A stretch of DNA of 64,000 nucleotides from Epiperipatus broadwayi (lineage: Eukaryota > Onychophora > Udeonychophora > Euonychophora > Peripatidae), in contig JAQFVV010000017.1 in the NCBI GenBank assembly GCA_028023455.1, forward strand, positions 1,296,001 to 1,360,000, read 5' to 3'. Shown piece by piece: positions 49,871 through 60,179 of this stretch. How positions within the stretch are numbered: position 1 is the stretch's first letter; each line of letters starts with the position of its first letter. The notes below the pieces were generated by a model, which searched no databases, was not told the DNA's origin, and worked only from the letters and a program-made list of their open reading frames with translations. Both the position numbers and the translations under genes were made by a program.

Positions 49871-50145
49871 GAGTTTCCAATTTCTATGACATTTGTCTTT
49901 GAGATTGTTTATAGGTGTTTTAATAAAATAAGTATCAAAATGTAATACAGATTTATTGCTGGAAATTTTAATTTTAATTAATTACAAATAAAAGCAAAAA
50001 GTCTGTCTTTTTAGATTATGGGTTTTAGAATATTGGGGTTTGTAGTATGATCTATAGAATGCCACTTATAAAAATTGTTTTAATAGCACAAAAAATCAAG
50101 ATCTTTATTAGCCCAGCGATGGAAAAAACAATTATTAGTAACTTT

Positions 50146-50248
50146 TTTTTCTCATGTGTCATAGCGTCAACCGGGAAGTGAACCCGCTAACCCGGGACAA
50201 CTGCATGTAAGGCGGCTGTGCTGACCTCTCGACCACCAATGCTTGACA
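50146..50248 (-). repeat. tRNA-derived SINE, copy 6
   Basis: Minus-oriented: gtcaagcattggtggtcgag, aggtcagcacagccg, B-box gcgggttcacttcccgg, atgacacatgag and an A run. Confidence 0.75.
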
Positions 50249-50661
50249 ATTAATAGTGACTTAAGCCTTAAGAATGTGAGCCGATTTAAATATCTTGATA
50301 GCTTTTAAATAGAAAGGTATATTTGAATGTAAGACTTTAATAGGCTCTTACTACTTTAAACAAGTCAATAGATAGGTAGGATCTTTTGAAATAGTAAAAT
50401 AACTACCGCATTTAAATTACCTGTATATAGACTTGTTATTTTGCTTAATTTATTTATGGAAGTAAGACCAGATACTCTATCAATATAATTATATAATGGC
50501 AGAATTAAATGCCTTAATAAAAACATCGGTAAATCCATCTTCTTGTTAAAAACTATTTAAATCCTCGTCAAAATGATTGTGAATAACAAGAAATTTTTTT
50601 AAAAATTTTAAAAAAGTTATCACAATTTTAAAAATCAATAAATCATACATAAAACACACTT

Positions 50662-50772
50662 TTTTTTCATATGTCATAGCATCGGCCGGGAGGCGAACCC
50701 CCAACCGTCTGCAACCAACTACTTGCTTGCAAGGCGGCTGCGATTACCTCTCGGCTAACAACGCTTGACAAC
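50662..50772 (-). repeat. tRNA-derived SINE, copy 7
   Basis: Minus-oriented and well preserved: gtcaagcgttgttagccgag, aggtaatcgcagccg, ccttgcaagcaagtag, B-box gggttcgcctcccgg, atgctatgacatatg and an A run. It resembles copy 5 closely. Confidence 0.78.
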
Positions 50773-51429
50773 ACACTTTTGTTTAATTTAATTTTGGTGT
50801 AAAAATTCATATCATTATTTCTTTTATTTACTGTATGCACAGTACCATTATTTTAGAAATGTTTTCATTTAAACACTTTTTGCATGCTTGGTTTGATGCA
50901 ATGTTGATTCTGGAGTTCAGGTTCAGGTATCAGAGCCCATCTCTCTCATTTCCAGTGCTCAAAGTTATTATGAATTATCAAAGCAATAAAGTATTTGATT
51001 TATTTTTTTATTTTCATTCAAATCTTCAGAGGTCGAAAAAAAAATGATAATCTAAGTTAAATGTTGACATAATTTGGAATAAAAATTGTAGGATCCAATT
51101 GTATCTCATACTGAACTGATATGGAATTCCTTTACAACTCATATTAAATCAAATTTTATATTATTTGTGCTTAAATTCAAAATGGAAGTTTTAATTTAGC
51201 TTTATAAATCTAAATTATAATAATCTAAACAGAAGGGATACAAAAGTCTCTGCCTATCTGGTTTCACCAGTGAAATACAACTCTGATCGTTTTTTAAATT
51301 AAAAGCAGATGAGAGTTAATTGGTTTAGTAATTCAATAAATTTATGAAAAGCAAGCAAACAATCATAATATTAACTCATTGTAAATCGCAAGACTTCACA
51401 AAGGGTAGTTTGTAAAGGAAATAGCGGAC

Positions 51430-51687
51430 TTAAACAGTGAAGAGAACAACAGCTTCACACTCCCAAATCAAGATGCTTCGGATTGGCCCATATAAGTGGA
51501 AAGTTAGCTTAAAAATAAGATGGCCACTCTTATCTTTATAAAAGTCACTATCTTGTGTCAAGGTTTGAGAGGTCCCTCTATCAGCAAATAAAGATATTGT
51601 TTGACTATTATAAACATTCAAGGAACATGTGATAGAGGTTAAAGCCTCTCTAAAATATTTACATAAATCATCATTCAAATTTTTCAA
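51430..51687 (-). CDS. Possible exon, unidentified
   Basis: An open frame of 85 codons that starts with TTG rather than ATG. An acceptor-like site (gtaaatattttag) is near its start, after which about 72 residues remain to a TAA. The composition is protein-like (TLTQDSDFYKDKSGHLIFKL) but no family is recognised and no partner exon was found. It lies within the putative 40-kb CCDC146-like intron on the same strand. It could equally be a relic of a mobile element. Confidence 0.2.
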   Translation of the reverse strand: MKNLNDDLCKYFREALTSITCSLNVYNSQTISLFADRGTSQTLTQDSDFYKDKSGHLIFKLTFHLYGPIRSILIWECEAVVLFTV

Positions 51688-52654
51688 AGTGCATTAAGAA
51701 ATTGAAATTTTAACTTATAATTTACTTACTATTTTGCCATTATTAATTATTTAATTTAGTTATTTTACAATTAATGTCAATTATATTTTTATTAAATATA
51801 TTGTTAAAATGGTTTTTATTTCCTTGCATTTTAATAATCAATATTTAAAATTTGCTAATTAGCAATTTGATAAGATCACATATAACTAAAAAGTTCACTT
51901 CCTATTTCCAAAAATTTTGCTTTTATTTTCTTTGCAAACCAATAGATAATTGAAACAGAGGAAATTACCTCCAACTGAGTTAGGTGACAAAATACACAAA
52001 AAGTTAAACGTCACATAATCCAGTGAAAGGTAGTTACTTCCATTTTAATTACAGACATTTAAAGTTGTTACTATTATTAATATAGATAAATGAATTCTGA
52101 CTCATCACCCATATGATAAACAAAATATCAAAAATGTTTTAACATTATCAAGTAATAATGCAAATATATGAAAGCTGATAAATACATTTATAGAAAAAAA
52201 AAAGCTATAAAGCATTCCAATCTGGATATAGAAGATAGAAACTATCATGAAATAAATGTAAAATATAGTGACAGTAAAGAAACAAAATTCTACTAATAGT
52301 TTTACAATGATTTCTATTTACACAGTGACAAAATTAAATAGGAAAAACTAACTTTCATTCATTAATAATTTGTTCTAATCTCAATAAAGTTTATGCTTCT
52401 ACTGAGATGTGGATTTTGATGTAACAAAGTATATACAAATCTGAATATCCTTGTTTCTTATCATAGAAAACATTTGGAAAACAGTGTGGTCATGATCGAA
52501 GCTATTTTAATTGGCATATAAAAAGTGCATTCAAGCATATATAAATATGTAATCAAATAAAAATAATGATAAACTGTATTTATGAAACATAAAATTGCTG
52601 TAACAATTATCTATTATTTTTATTTTCTAAGTTTAAGTATTTGTGTGTTTTTCT

Positions 52655-53353
52655 GTGTACCAAGCTTGGCAACCATTTTTTTTAATTATAAATATACAGT
52701 TTCAGGGGCATATATATATATATATATATATTCCATATTTATATATATATATATATATATATATTCCGGTTTTCTATTAGAGAATATAAGTCACTTGTTA
52801 AATTTAAAAAAATTAATACATCTATTATAAATTCATTTCAGAAGTTTTATTTCATTTTTTCTTCTTTATATTATAATATGCAAATGCTGATACCCTCCAA
52901 ACATTTTCATAGTTTGTTTTCATTCAGCATCTTTATTTTATTTTATTTTTTCATATGTCAAATGCATTGACCGGGAAGTGAACCCGGGCCAGCTGCTTGG
53001 AAGGCAACTATGCTCACCACTGGGATTTTGCCAATATGATGAAAATTTGGGATCTTGCTTTGACAGAACAGCATGCAGCAAAGTATTTGCAAAAATATGG
53101 AATCTTGCCCTCCCCAAAAGCATGTGATGTGACACTTTAGGTTTCTTATATTTTTATTACTTTTATATTAATAAATTGACTTAATACAAAAAATAATAAT
53201 CTTTGCAGAAATGTTTTTTTTTAAAAATAACAATACTAAAAAAAATGTAAATATTAAAAAAGATTACTACCTGTCAGCCATTTTGTTTTTTAATATTTAT
53301 TATATGCCCCTGAAACTGTATATTAAACAATTATCTGCCAAGCTTGGTAGTCA
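52655..53353. repeat. Inverted repeat pair about 50 bp long, 700 bp apart
   Basis: accaagcttggcaaccat and atacagtttcaggggcat (52659-52710) recur in inverse complement at 53303-53353 (atgcccctgaaactgtat, ctgccaagcttggtag). Between them lie TA tracts and a tRNA-derived SINE. A single-arm copy occurs at 9514-9545. They may be the ends of a foldback or DNA element invaded by the SINE. Confidence 0.6.
52947..53030 (-). repeat. tRNA-derived SINE, copy 8 (truncated)
   Basis: Minus-oriented: ccagtggtgagcatagttg, ccttccaagcagctgg, B-box gggttcacttcccgg, ending catttgacatatg and an A run. It resembles copy 2 in subfamily. Confidence 0.7.
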
Positions 53354-53487
53354 AGATAATGCACAAGTACCATTTATTATTTATGTTTATATATGAAAAT
53401 TGTTTGCTGTCAATATTATCATTATACTGATATTTTGATTGTATAAACTCTAACTACTTAGTATTTGCCATCCCTCATATAGGTATG

Positions 53488-53880
53488 TAAATGGATTATG
53501 TTCTATACATGAGAGGTGAGAGTAACCTATGGCCAACATGTATAGCACAACAATGTCAGCATTAATGTGAGCTTTGAGCATTCCATCTTCAGATTTTTAA
53601 TGATATGGATGGCTGAAGAGTTTAAAGGTGGAGTATATTGGAGCCTTTCCATTAAAGTATGAAGGTTTGCTATCTTAATATAAAGCTGAGCATTGATTGT
53701 ATATATGTGTAAAGATGATAATCTGACCCAACTGATGAGTGCTGGTTTAGCACGAAATATGTATATTGGTGATTATTTATCTTTTAGACATATGTGGGAT
53801 CAGGTGCATCAGTGGTATGAAATAACATGAAGAGTTGAAATTTGAGTTAAAGCCCAAGTTTAAAGCCCCTTATATCTCAC
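53488..53880 (+). repeat. Family A hammerhead SINE-like repeat, best copy
   Basis: Begins near ggattatgttctatacatg, then agctttgagcattccatctt, tggatggctgaagagttt, ccattaaagtatgaagg, gctatcttaatataaagct, the hammerhead at 53714-53780, catcagtggtatgaaataac, and a degenerate B-box region (gcccaagtttaaagcccc). Length about 390 bp. Confidence 0.75.
53714..53780 (+). ncRNA. Hammerhead ribozyme, type I (family A), fully conserved core
   Basis: CTGATGA 53732-53738; stem II GTGCT/AGCAC (53739-53743 with 53749-53753), loop GGTTT; GAAA 53754-53757; stem III A53757-T53764 and T53758-A53763 with loop ATGT; cleavage triplet ATA, predicted cut after A53765. Stem I pairs CCAA (53728-53731) with TTGG (53766-53769), then an internal loop TGAC/T, then ATAATC (53718-53723) with GATTAT (53771-53776). 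Every core position fits the hammerhead consensus and all three stems form. Confidence 0.8.
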
Positions 53881-55043
53881 TACTTAGATAAATTTTGGTG
53901 GAATCCTATTGAAATGGCAGTACAATAATAATACTGACAAGTAAATATATGCATAGATAAAGCTAAAATATATGTTCACTTCTTTTACACATAAAACTAT
54001 TCGTTTTAATATGCATAGCTACAAATTGTCTACAAGACTGCCCACTGTTTTTCATATGCAGTCATATCAGAGCAGTTTTTAAAAGAACTCTATATAGTTT
54101 GAATGCAGTTTGAAAATTATAATCGACTATTTGTTAGTCTGCTTTCAGAACAGATTATATTTGCCTACTTAATGAGGTTTATTTAATCTTCTTTAAATCA
54201 ATAATCTCACTCTCTTTCGTGTCTATATAAACATATAGATAAAGGAAGATATCGACCTTTATTGTAAAAAGGAGGTTGCCTTGACAGCAGATTGAGATTG
54301 TTATTGATATTGTTAATGTTTAGGTGTTGGACTGCTTTCATGTATTTAACATAATTTAGATATATTATTTATCTTTATTGTATTTTATTTTCAAATTACA
54401 TGTGGTGATTTCGAAAACTAGCTGGCAAAACTAAATTAAGATTAAAAAAATATGCTAATGGTCTTACTGCTTGAGAGTTCGTAAGATGTTTGGGTGTCAG
54501 ATTTGTGAGTACCAGAATCAATCCTGGGATCCCTGCAGGATAAAAAATAGACATTATTGCTTGCGAGTTCATAAGAAGTTCAAGCATCAGACCTGTGAGT
54601 TCCAAAGCCAATTATGGAACTTCCTGATCCAAAGTCCAATGTTCTAGCAACTATACCAAACTATGCAGATCAGAGATTGATAATGAATTACATCAATAAA
54701 CAGCTACCAATTTTACTTATGAAAAAATAAAACTAAAAATTTCTCTGATGGTAGATTACATTTTCTGTTATTGAAATAAATTGAACTACTTCTGAAACTC
54801 ACTGCATTAGTTAAAATACCCATCTGACAGCCAATCAGATGTCATGATAGCCATCTAAACAACAATCAAACCTAAACACACAACAAAGATTTTACAAGAA
54901 AAGGGAGGCCACACCCTTCTTTCAACTTATTGTATAATCTTTATATAGGTTCTCTCCAACTAGGCACTTTATATATTTAGAGAAATATATATATTGTTAT
55001 ATATACAACTCGCAAATAAGCTCTTAACAAGTTTTGCAGAATA

Positions 55044-55094
55044 TCCCCAACCCCAGACCGGTTTCCGCTACTGGCTTCCTCAGTGAGGTGCTAG
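55044..55094 (-). ncRNA. Hammerhead ribozyme, type I (family C-like), intact core, short stem II
   Basis: CTGAGGA (55083 to 55077), stem II GC/GC with loop CAGTA, GAAA (55065 to 55062), stem III AC/GT with loop CG, GTC, then TGGGG pairing with CCTCA in stem I. It lies within a short repeat piece at 54995-55110 (ctcttaacaagttttgcaga). Confidence 0.6.
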
Positions 55095-55752
55095 GATATT
55101 CAAGCATTAATATTATACATATTGTCTTTGAAAAACAAATAGTTCAATAAATAAAAGTCAATCTGACTTTAATGTAACTTTATGCTAATTTTAATAAGAA
55201 TAAAACATTCCTTACCTTAACTTTTTAAAAAAGAAAAAGCTAACGTAAATTAATTTGTTTACAAAAAATGTAACAAAATAAACTCTTCACAACATTAATT
55301 CTTTGGGGATTTTTTTTTGACGGATATATATATACAAAATAAGGGGCTTATCATGTATTAATAGCACACATTGGCCTGCCAATTCAAAACCTGGGTTTGA
55401 ATCTGGGTCAAATAACGAAATGTTTTTAAGACTCGAATAAGGCTTGTATTTTTTTAAATAGCTGGTTCATAGCCAAGCTAGTTATTAATCTATCATCGAT
55501 CAGTAATCAGCAATTGATGAGAGTACTGTCTTCTTCACTATTCTTATTTAGTGAGGGTTGTTGGGAAGGCTCAGAAATCAATATGATATTTAAAAGCATT
55601 TACATGCGCGTATGAAAGCATTACTATACGTAAATTTCAAAGACAAATATTCAAATTACGTTCCAACAAAAAGGACTGCACATCTATACATATATAAGCA
55701 GAATCATAATTATTATGCCACGTAAAATAACTATTATCATTAATTAACTTAC

Positions 55753-55917
55753 TTTTCTTTTTCTGCAGCATGGGTTTGTAATATTGCGACTTCATTATTC
55801 ATTACAAGAGATCGTTCCCTTTGTTCGCTTATTATTTGTAAGTTTTGTTGTATGTCAGAAATCATTTTGTTTTGATCTTTTACAAGATTGCCATATAAAT
55901 GTGTAAATTCATCTAAT
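55753..55917 (-). CDS. CCDC146: CCDC146-like coiled-coil protein, exon 4 of 5 seen
   Basis: 165 bp. The first base completes the arginine codon from exon 3, then 54 codons follow, then two bases (AA). The acceptor is ttactttatag and the donor a perfect GTAAGT. The product starts LDEFTHLYGNLVKDQNK and reaches NNEVAILQTHAAEKE. The pattern RL.EF..LY...K...NK followed by NE..IL is what I recognise as CCDC146; this is the best diagnostic stretch of the gene. The intron to exon 3 is only 89 bp. A member of the CFAP58 family is the main alternative. Confidence 0.7.
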
Positions 55918-56006
55918 CTATAAAGTAAAATAATAAAAAAATCATTGTGTTTTTTTTAATGTATAATAATCTGAAATAAAAAAATCAGTTGACAATACTG
56001 TAATAC

Positions 56007-56140
56007 CTTTTACGTAATTCTTTTTCTTTTTTAGACAAATCTTTTACAACCATATCGGACCTCTTTACATCTTCCAAACTTTTTTTATATTCTCTGTCTG
56101 CCAGCATTACGCTGTAAGCACAAGCCTGGCGCTCGATTGT
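56007..56140 (-). CDS. CCDC146: CCDC146-like coiled-coil protein, exon 3 of 5 seen
   Basis: 134 bp, entering in phase 0 and leaving with two bases of an arginine codon. The acceptor is tttcctgtag, a good consensus, and the donor GTATTA. It encodes 44 residues plus the split codon, including YKKSLEDVKRSDMVVKDL. As I remember the family, a very similar YK..LEDVKRSD segment occurs in CCDC146 just before a conserved RL.EF..LY segment, and the same order is seen here with the next exon. The intron to exon 2 is about 1.9 kb and holds a half copy of a foldback repeat and a decayed family A hammerhead repeat. Confidence 0.68.
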
Positions 56141-56344
56141 CTACAGGAAATACAAGTATATATATATACACAAATTAAAGATTATTCTTTATTTGACTTT
56201 GAAGTTAATCCTTTTTTAAAAAAATGTTAGTTACACAAATTAAAACTATTGATACTTTAAAAATTTCAGAAGATACAATTTTATCCTACAGAAGTAGTTA
56301 TATAAATGTGTAGGTTGCCATTATGCTTTGAATTTAAACCACCA

Positions 56345-56632
56345 AACATCACATGATCACCACCCCTTATGCTTGCTCGTGTTATTAAAATAGGCAAAAC
56401 TATCCATATAGTACTGCCATTCAGTGAAAGCCAGAGTAATCAATGGATGTCAGAAGGCTTGTGCAGATCCAAGGCTCCTCACTGACGAAAGCCATAAGCT
56501 AGAAACTAGTCTGGAGATATTGGATGAGTAGGCACTAGATAAGAATTTATGCACAAGCCCTCTGGCATCCATTGATTACTCTGGCTTGCACTGAATGGCA
56601 CTACTATATGGAGAGTTTTGTCTGTTTTAATA
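56345..56632 (+). repeat. Family B hammerhead fold-back repeat
   Basis: Starts caaacatcacatgatcacca and ends gagttttgtctgttttaa. Most of the inverted 5' arm is deleted. The sense arm keeps the hammerhead at 56476-56521. It lies in the intron between CCDC146-like exons 2 and 3. Confidence 0.7.
56476..56521 (+). ncRNA. Hammerhead ribozyme, type I (family B), intact core
   Basis: CTGACGA 56482-56488 (allowed variant), stem II AGC/GCT with loop CATAA, GAAA 56502-56505, stem III AC/GT with loop TA, GTC with cleavage after C56511. Stem I CCTCA against TGGAG has one mismatch and one wobble. Confidence 0.65.
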
Positions 56633-57117
56633 TCAGTCCAAACATATTACAAATTTTAATGATGTGGATTAGTACAGTAATAGAATGATAAATTAAGAAG
56701 CTAAACTTACGTTTGATTGTCAAATGTCAAATTACATTCTGAGCAACAAATCATTCAATTATTTTTTTAATATTCTACTAAGTTCACTATCATCATCTAC
56801 AAGCTGGTATGCTGTCAGCAAACATATTTTTTAAAAAACAATATTATTATGTATTTAACTTTTTGAAAGTCAGCTATAAAAATAATTCAAAAAGAATAAT
56901 ACATGTTTTGAGAAAGTAATTGAAAAGATAACTATTTAAAATGACAAGTGCATGTAGAAGAAACCTCTAACAGAAAATTCATTTAAGTTGAATGATTAGT
57001 AAAAATTATTAATATACGTTCATTAAGTGATTTATGTCAAAGTTGTGAGGGCAACATGTTTGATAATTATCAAGTAAAGTATAGTGATTTGTTATCTACT
57101 ATATATATACTGAACAA

Positions 57118-57310
57118 TGATAAAAATAATGAGTAAGACATTGTGTTCTTGGCCAACTAATGAATGCTGGTTCAGCATGAAATGTACATCATGGGGATCA
57201 TAGATCTTTTTCAATGTCTTTGGTCATATGTTTATGATTACATCTGTCCACCAGATGTTAAAGCAGATAGAAACCAGTCCCTACCTGGCGTGAGAGTGGT
57301 GTAATGAAAA
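57118..57310 (+). repeat. Family A-like hammerhead repeat, decayed
   Basis: CTAATGA (57157-57163) with one core change, perfect stem II ATGCT/AGCAT with loop GGTTC, GAAA 57179-57182, stem III with a four-base loop, triplet ATC. The change of the invariant G to A would be expected to abolish cleavage. It sits in the intron between the CCDC146-like exons 2 and 3. Confidence 0.55.
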
Positions 57311-58063
57311 TTACACTACAGAAATATTACTCATTATTAAATTCTCAATGAATATTGCTTTTTTTCATAGAAAACAAATTCGAGATACAGAACGTAATTC
57401 ATTCATAATCATATTATTGCTTTATACTCCTTAAACTATATTAAAGCAAATTTAATAATTTGCATAAAACAAAATAGGCACATAGGGTAACTTTTTCATA
57501 TTAAAGTTTAATATGTTAAAGCAGCTTTTTTGATCTTAAGCATGGATTTTTATAATGCAAAGTCGAGTAATTCGTTATCAAACTGTTATATTAGTTAGGG
57601 GATTGATTTGCATTATGTATTTTTATTCATCTTAATATGAATTGCAATTTTGAATGTGTGCACACATGTATGCACAGTAACATAAACAAGTGCATGACTA
57701 CATATCAGTAAATGTTTACTACAGGTATATTCATACATAAAGATTATAAATTTATTTAACGCACATTGATTACGTAAGTAATATTTACTAAGGCAATAAA
57801 CCTAAAGCATGTGCGATTAAAAATGCGAAGGTTGGGACCTCTATGGGTCTTAACCACAAGCTTAGCATTGGAAGAAAAGAGGGAATATAAAAGTTAAATA
57901 TACATAAGCACATACCACGTACAATAAATTATTTTTAAAAAAAAAATGGCTAGCACTGGGTACATGCATTAATTTACATTTAATATAAAAGGATCTAACA
58001 TTGTATATTTAAAAAAAACACACACATATACGTGCAAATGTTTATTAAATTATTTTTGTTTAC

Positions 58064-58189
58064 CTTAAGTTTTACGCATTTAACTAGCTCATCTAAATTT
58101 TTTTTGGAACGTGTGTTTTCGGTCTTGAGTATTTTCTTTAAATTAATAATTTCCTCCATATTTTCCTTTTCTTCAGCAGTTAATATTTG
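58064..58189 (-). CDS. CCDC146: CCDC146-like coiled-coil protein, exon 2 of 5 seen
   Basis: 126 bp, phase 0 to phase 0, 42 residues, beginning QILTAEEKENMEE and ending LVKCVKLK. The acceptor reads cattgtag and the donor GTAAAC. The distance to the previous exon is only 81 bp, a short intron, in contrast to the huge ones later in the gene. It is highly charged and alpha-helical and continues the coiled coil. The exon is fully open in this frame with consistent splice phases on both sides, which is the main support. Confidence 0.62.
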
Positions 58190-58270
58190 CTACAATGAAA
58201 AAAAATTGATATTAATATCTTGATGCATTTCATTTTGCTTCAAAATGAAACAAACAGAAATGTTTAATAC

Positions 58271-58369
58271 CTGATGGTTTACTTTCTTTTCATTTTCTTC
58301 AATAATTTGTATGACCTCCTGTTTCTGATTTTCAAGTAAATATACATTGCTATCTGATATCTGTTTCAC
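58271..58369 (-). CDS. CCDC146: CCDC146-like coiled-coil protein, exon 1 of 5 seen (internal)
   Basis: This is the most 5' of five minus-strand exons that I join into one gene. It is 99 bp, phase 0 at both ends, encoding 33 residues that begin VKQISDSN and end KKVNHQ. The acceptor AG is at 58370-58371 and the donor GTATTA at 58265-58270. The composition is rich in E, K, Q, N and L, with heptad-like spacing typical of a coiled coil. CCDC146 is a long coiled-coil protein of centrioles and axonemes (about 950 residues in human), involved in sperm flagellum structure. From memory of the family, the later exons align without gaps to CCDC146; the related CFAP58 family is the main alternative. The N-terminal half must lie upstream of 58369; I found no convincing further exon up to 64000. 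The acceptor's pyrimidine tract is weak. Confidence 0.55.
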
Positions 58370-58603
58370 CTTTTTATTTAATAAATCAAAATATGGAAGT
58401 GATATTTAAAAACAAAACAAAATTATTTTCATATATATATATGTCTGTGTATGAGAGCGAGTGTGTGTTCTTTCAGATTTTCCTGATGAAAAATCAAGCA
58501 AAAAAACATTCATCCCAAAAGATCAATAATTGATCAGTACTGATTATTACAGACGGTATGTTTGCTGAAAAAATTGTTTACCAAACAAACCTCGACACCA
58601 GCG

Positions 58604-58780
58604 CCATTTTTAAACAAGATACAACTGTAATGATATTCTCGGCCCAGTCATGAGTGACCGTCTTATTTCCGAACTCACATGGCAATTTATGAGTTAATCT
58701 TAATTTCTTAAAGACTTAATCTTGTAGCTGGGGTAAGAGTATCCTTACAGTTTTATCATCTTGTTTAAGATGGCGCTCGT
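58604..58780. repeat. Short hairpin element with GC-rich tips
   Basis: gcgccatttttaaacaagat at 58610-58629 is mirrored by atcttgtttaagatggcgc near 58758-58777, with acaactgtaa/ttacagtttt just inside. About 170 bp, with an AT-rich, partly palindromic core. It lies about 240 bp upstream of the first visible CCDC146-like exon. Confidence 0.6.
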
Positions 58781-59119
58781 GCATAGATTTGTTTGCCTTC
58801 TATATAGTTCCAATTTAAACACTACACTTGTAAAATTTATAGAGTATTACCAATGTTAAAGGAATATTTATTTTTTTCAAGGAAGAAGAAAAGAACTGGA
58901 ATGTTTTTAAAATTGCCTAGACTCTAATTATTCACCCTCTACTAATCTGCCTCACAAGCGGTTGGTTTCTTACAATGACTACTCAAGGAAAAACTGAAAA
59001 AGCATTTGCAATATTTTACTCATGTAAATACAGAATTGTGTTTTTGTTTGACTACATAATGTACAACCAGATTTGCTGTCATAGAATATAGAAGCAATGG
59101 TGTTTAATCTTTAAGCTAT

Positions 59120-59355
59120 CAAACATCACATGATCCCCATTCTTTATGCTTACACAAGCTGTTTCCACAGAGGCGAAACTCTCCATACAGTAGCACTACT
59201 CAGTGCAAGCTAGAGTAATCAATGGATGCAGGAAGGTTTGTGCATAAAATCTGCATCTAATGCCTACTCATCCAATATCTCAAGACTAGTTTCTAGCCTA
59301 TGGCTTTCATTAGTAAGGAGCTTTGGATCTGAAAGCACTGCACTTAGATATTAGG
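59120..59355 (+). repeat. Family B hammerhead repeat, 5' half
   Basis: Starts caaacatcacatgatcccc and contains gaggcgaaactctccatac followed by the inverted arm. The hammerhead on the minus strand has CTAATGA (one core change) with GAAAC and TAGTC. Confidence 0.65.
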
Positions 59356-59566
59356 GTCTAATGCAACCCACCAGCAACCATCTTTTACTTTATTAGCTAA
59401 CTATAATACTTTGGGTCCAAAATGAAAACACAATAATGTTTTCAATTCAAGCTCATTCGCTTGTATAGTCATATAGATCTGAACTCAGTTCAGCATTCAT
59501 ACATTTTGATGTCTTTCATTCAATAATAACCAGTCACCACAATCCTATTTGGCAGGATTGGTATTA

Positions 59567-59775
59567 AACCATTGATCACCATTTTTTATGCTTACATGAG
59601 CTGTTCATACACAGGCTACACTATCCATACAGTAGTGCCACTCTGTGCAACGGGTAATCAATAGATGCAGGAAGGTTTGTGCATAAAATCTCTATCTAGT
59701 GCACACTCATCCAATATCCCCAGACCAATTTCTAGCCTGTAGCATTCATCAGTGAGGAGTCTTAGATTTGAGAGA
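59567..59775 (+). repeat. Family B hammerhead repeat, 5' half
   Basis: Starts ttgatcaccattttttatgc and contains the inverted arm only. It carries the minus-strand hammerhead at 59716-59760. A further family B end piece lies at 59868-59945. Confidence 0.65.
59716..59760 (-). ncRNA. Hammerhead ribozyme, type I (family B), intact core
   Basis: CTGATGA (59752 to 59746), stem II GC/GC with weak flanks, GAAA (59732 to 59729), stem III AT/GT with loop TG (one wobble), GTC with cleavage after the C at 59723. Stem I CCTCA with TGGGG, four Watson-Crick pairs and one wobble. Confidence 0.6.
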
Positions 59776-59863
59776 ATATTGAATAGGCATGTGAGAGATT
59801 ACCTAGCAAAGAGATATTTAATAAAATTATTTCATCTTTTAACAAATGTATTAAAAAGTTTAT

Positions 59864-60178
59864 TCAAACCTCCATACAATAGTGACACCTAGTGTAAGCC
59901 ATAATAATCAAAAGATGCAAGATGGTCATGTGATGTTTTAGTAGCTTAAACGGATTATTATAAGTTCTAACACAGCAATTAAAAATATCACTGTAATCAA
60001 GTACTAGATTATAATTGACAAATGGAATACTTTCAGAAATAAAATATTTTTTTAATTGTGCCATGAAATATGTGTGATTACACATTGTGATTTGTTCTTC
60101 TAACTCTAAAAGATTGCCACGTAGCATAATCCAATAAAATCTTATACCAGTTTGATGGTAAATGGAAAATATTTAGCA
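59864..60178 (-). CDS. Possible exon or transposon-derived frame, unidentified
   Basis: The frame is open from about 60178 and includes GIRFYWIMLRGNLLELEEQ, then MAQLKKYFISESIPFVNY and LVLDYSDIFNCCVRTYNN. This looks like real protein rather than noise. After about residue 90 it runs into the conserved end of a family B repeat (59868-59945), so the tail of the frame is repeat-derived. No splice sites are convincing. A domesticated or relic transposon gene is possible; I do not recognise the family. Confidence 0.25.
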
Positions 60179-60179
60179 G

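Noticed and set aside
50835-51047. 70-codon plus-strand frame
   Set aside because: No splice sites, no family resemblance, ends in an A-run; probably chance.
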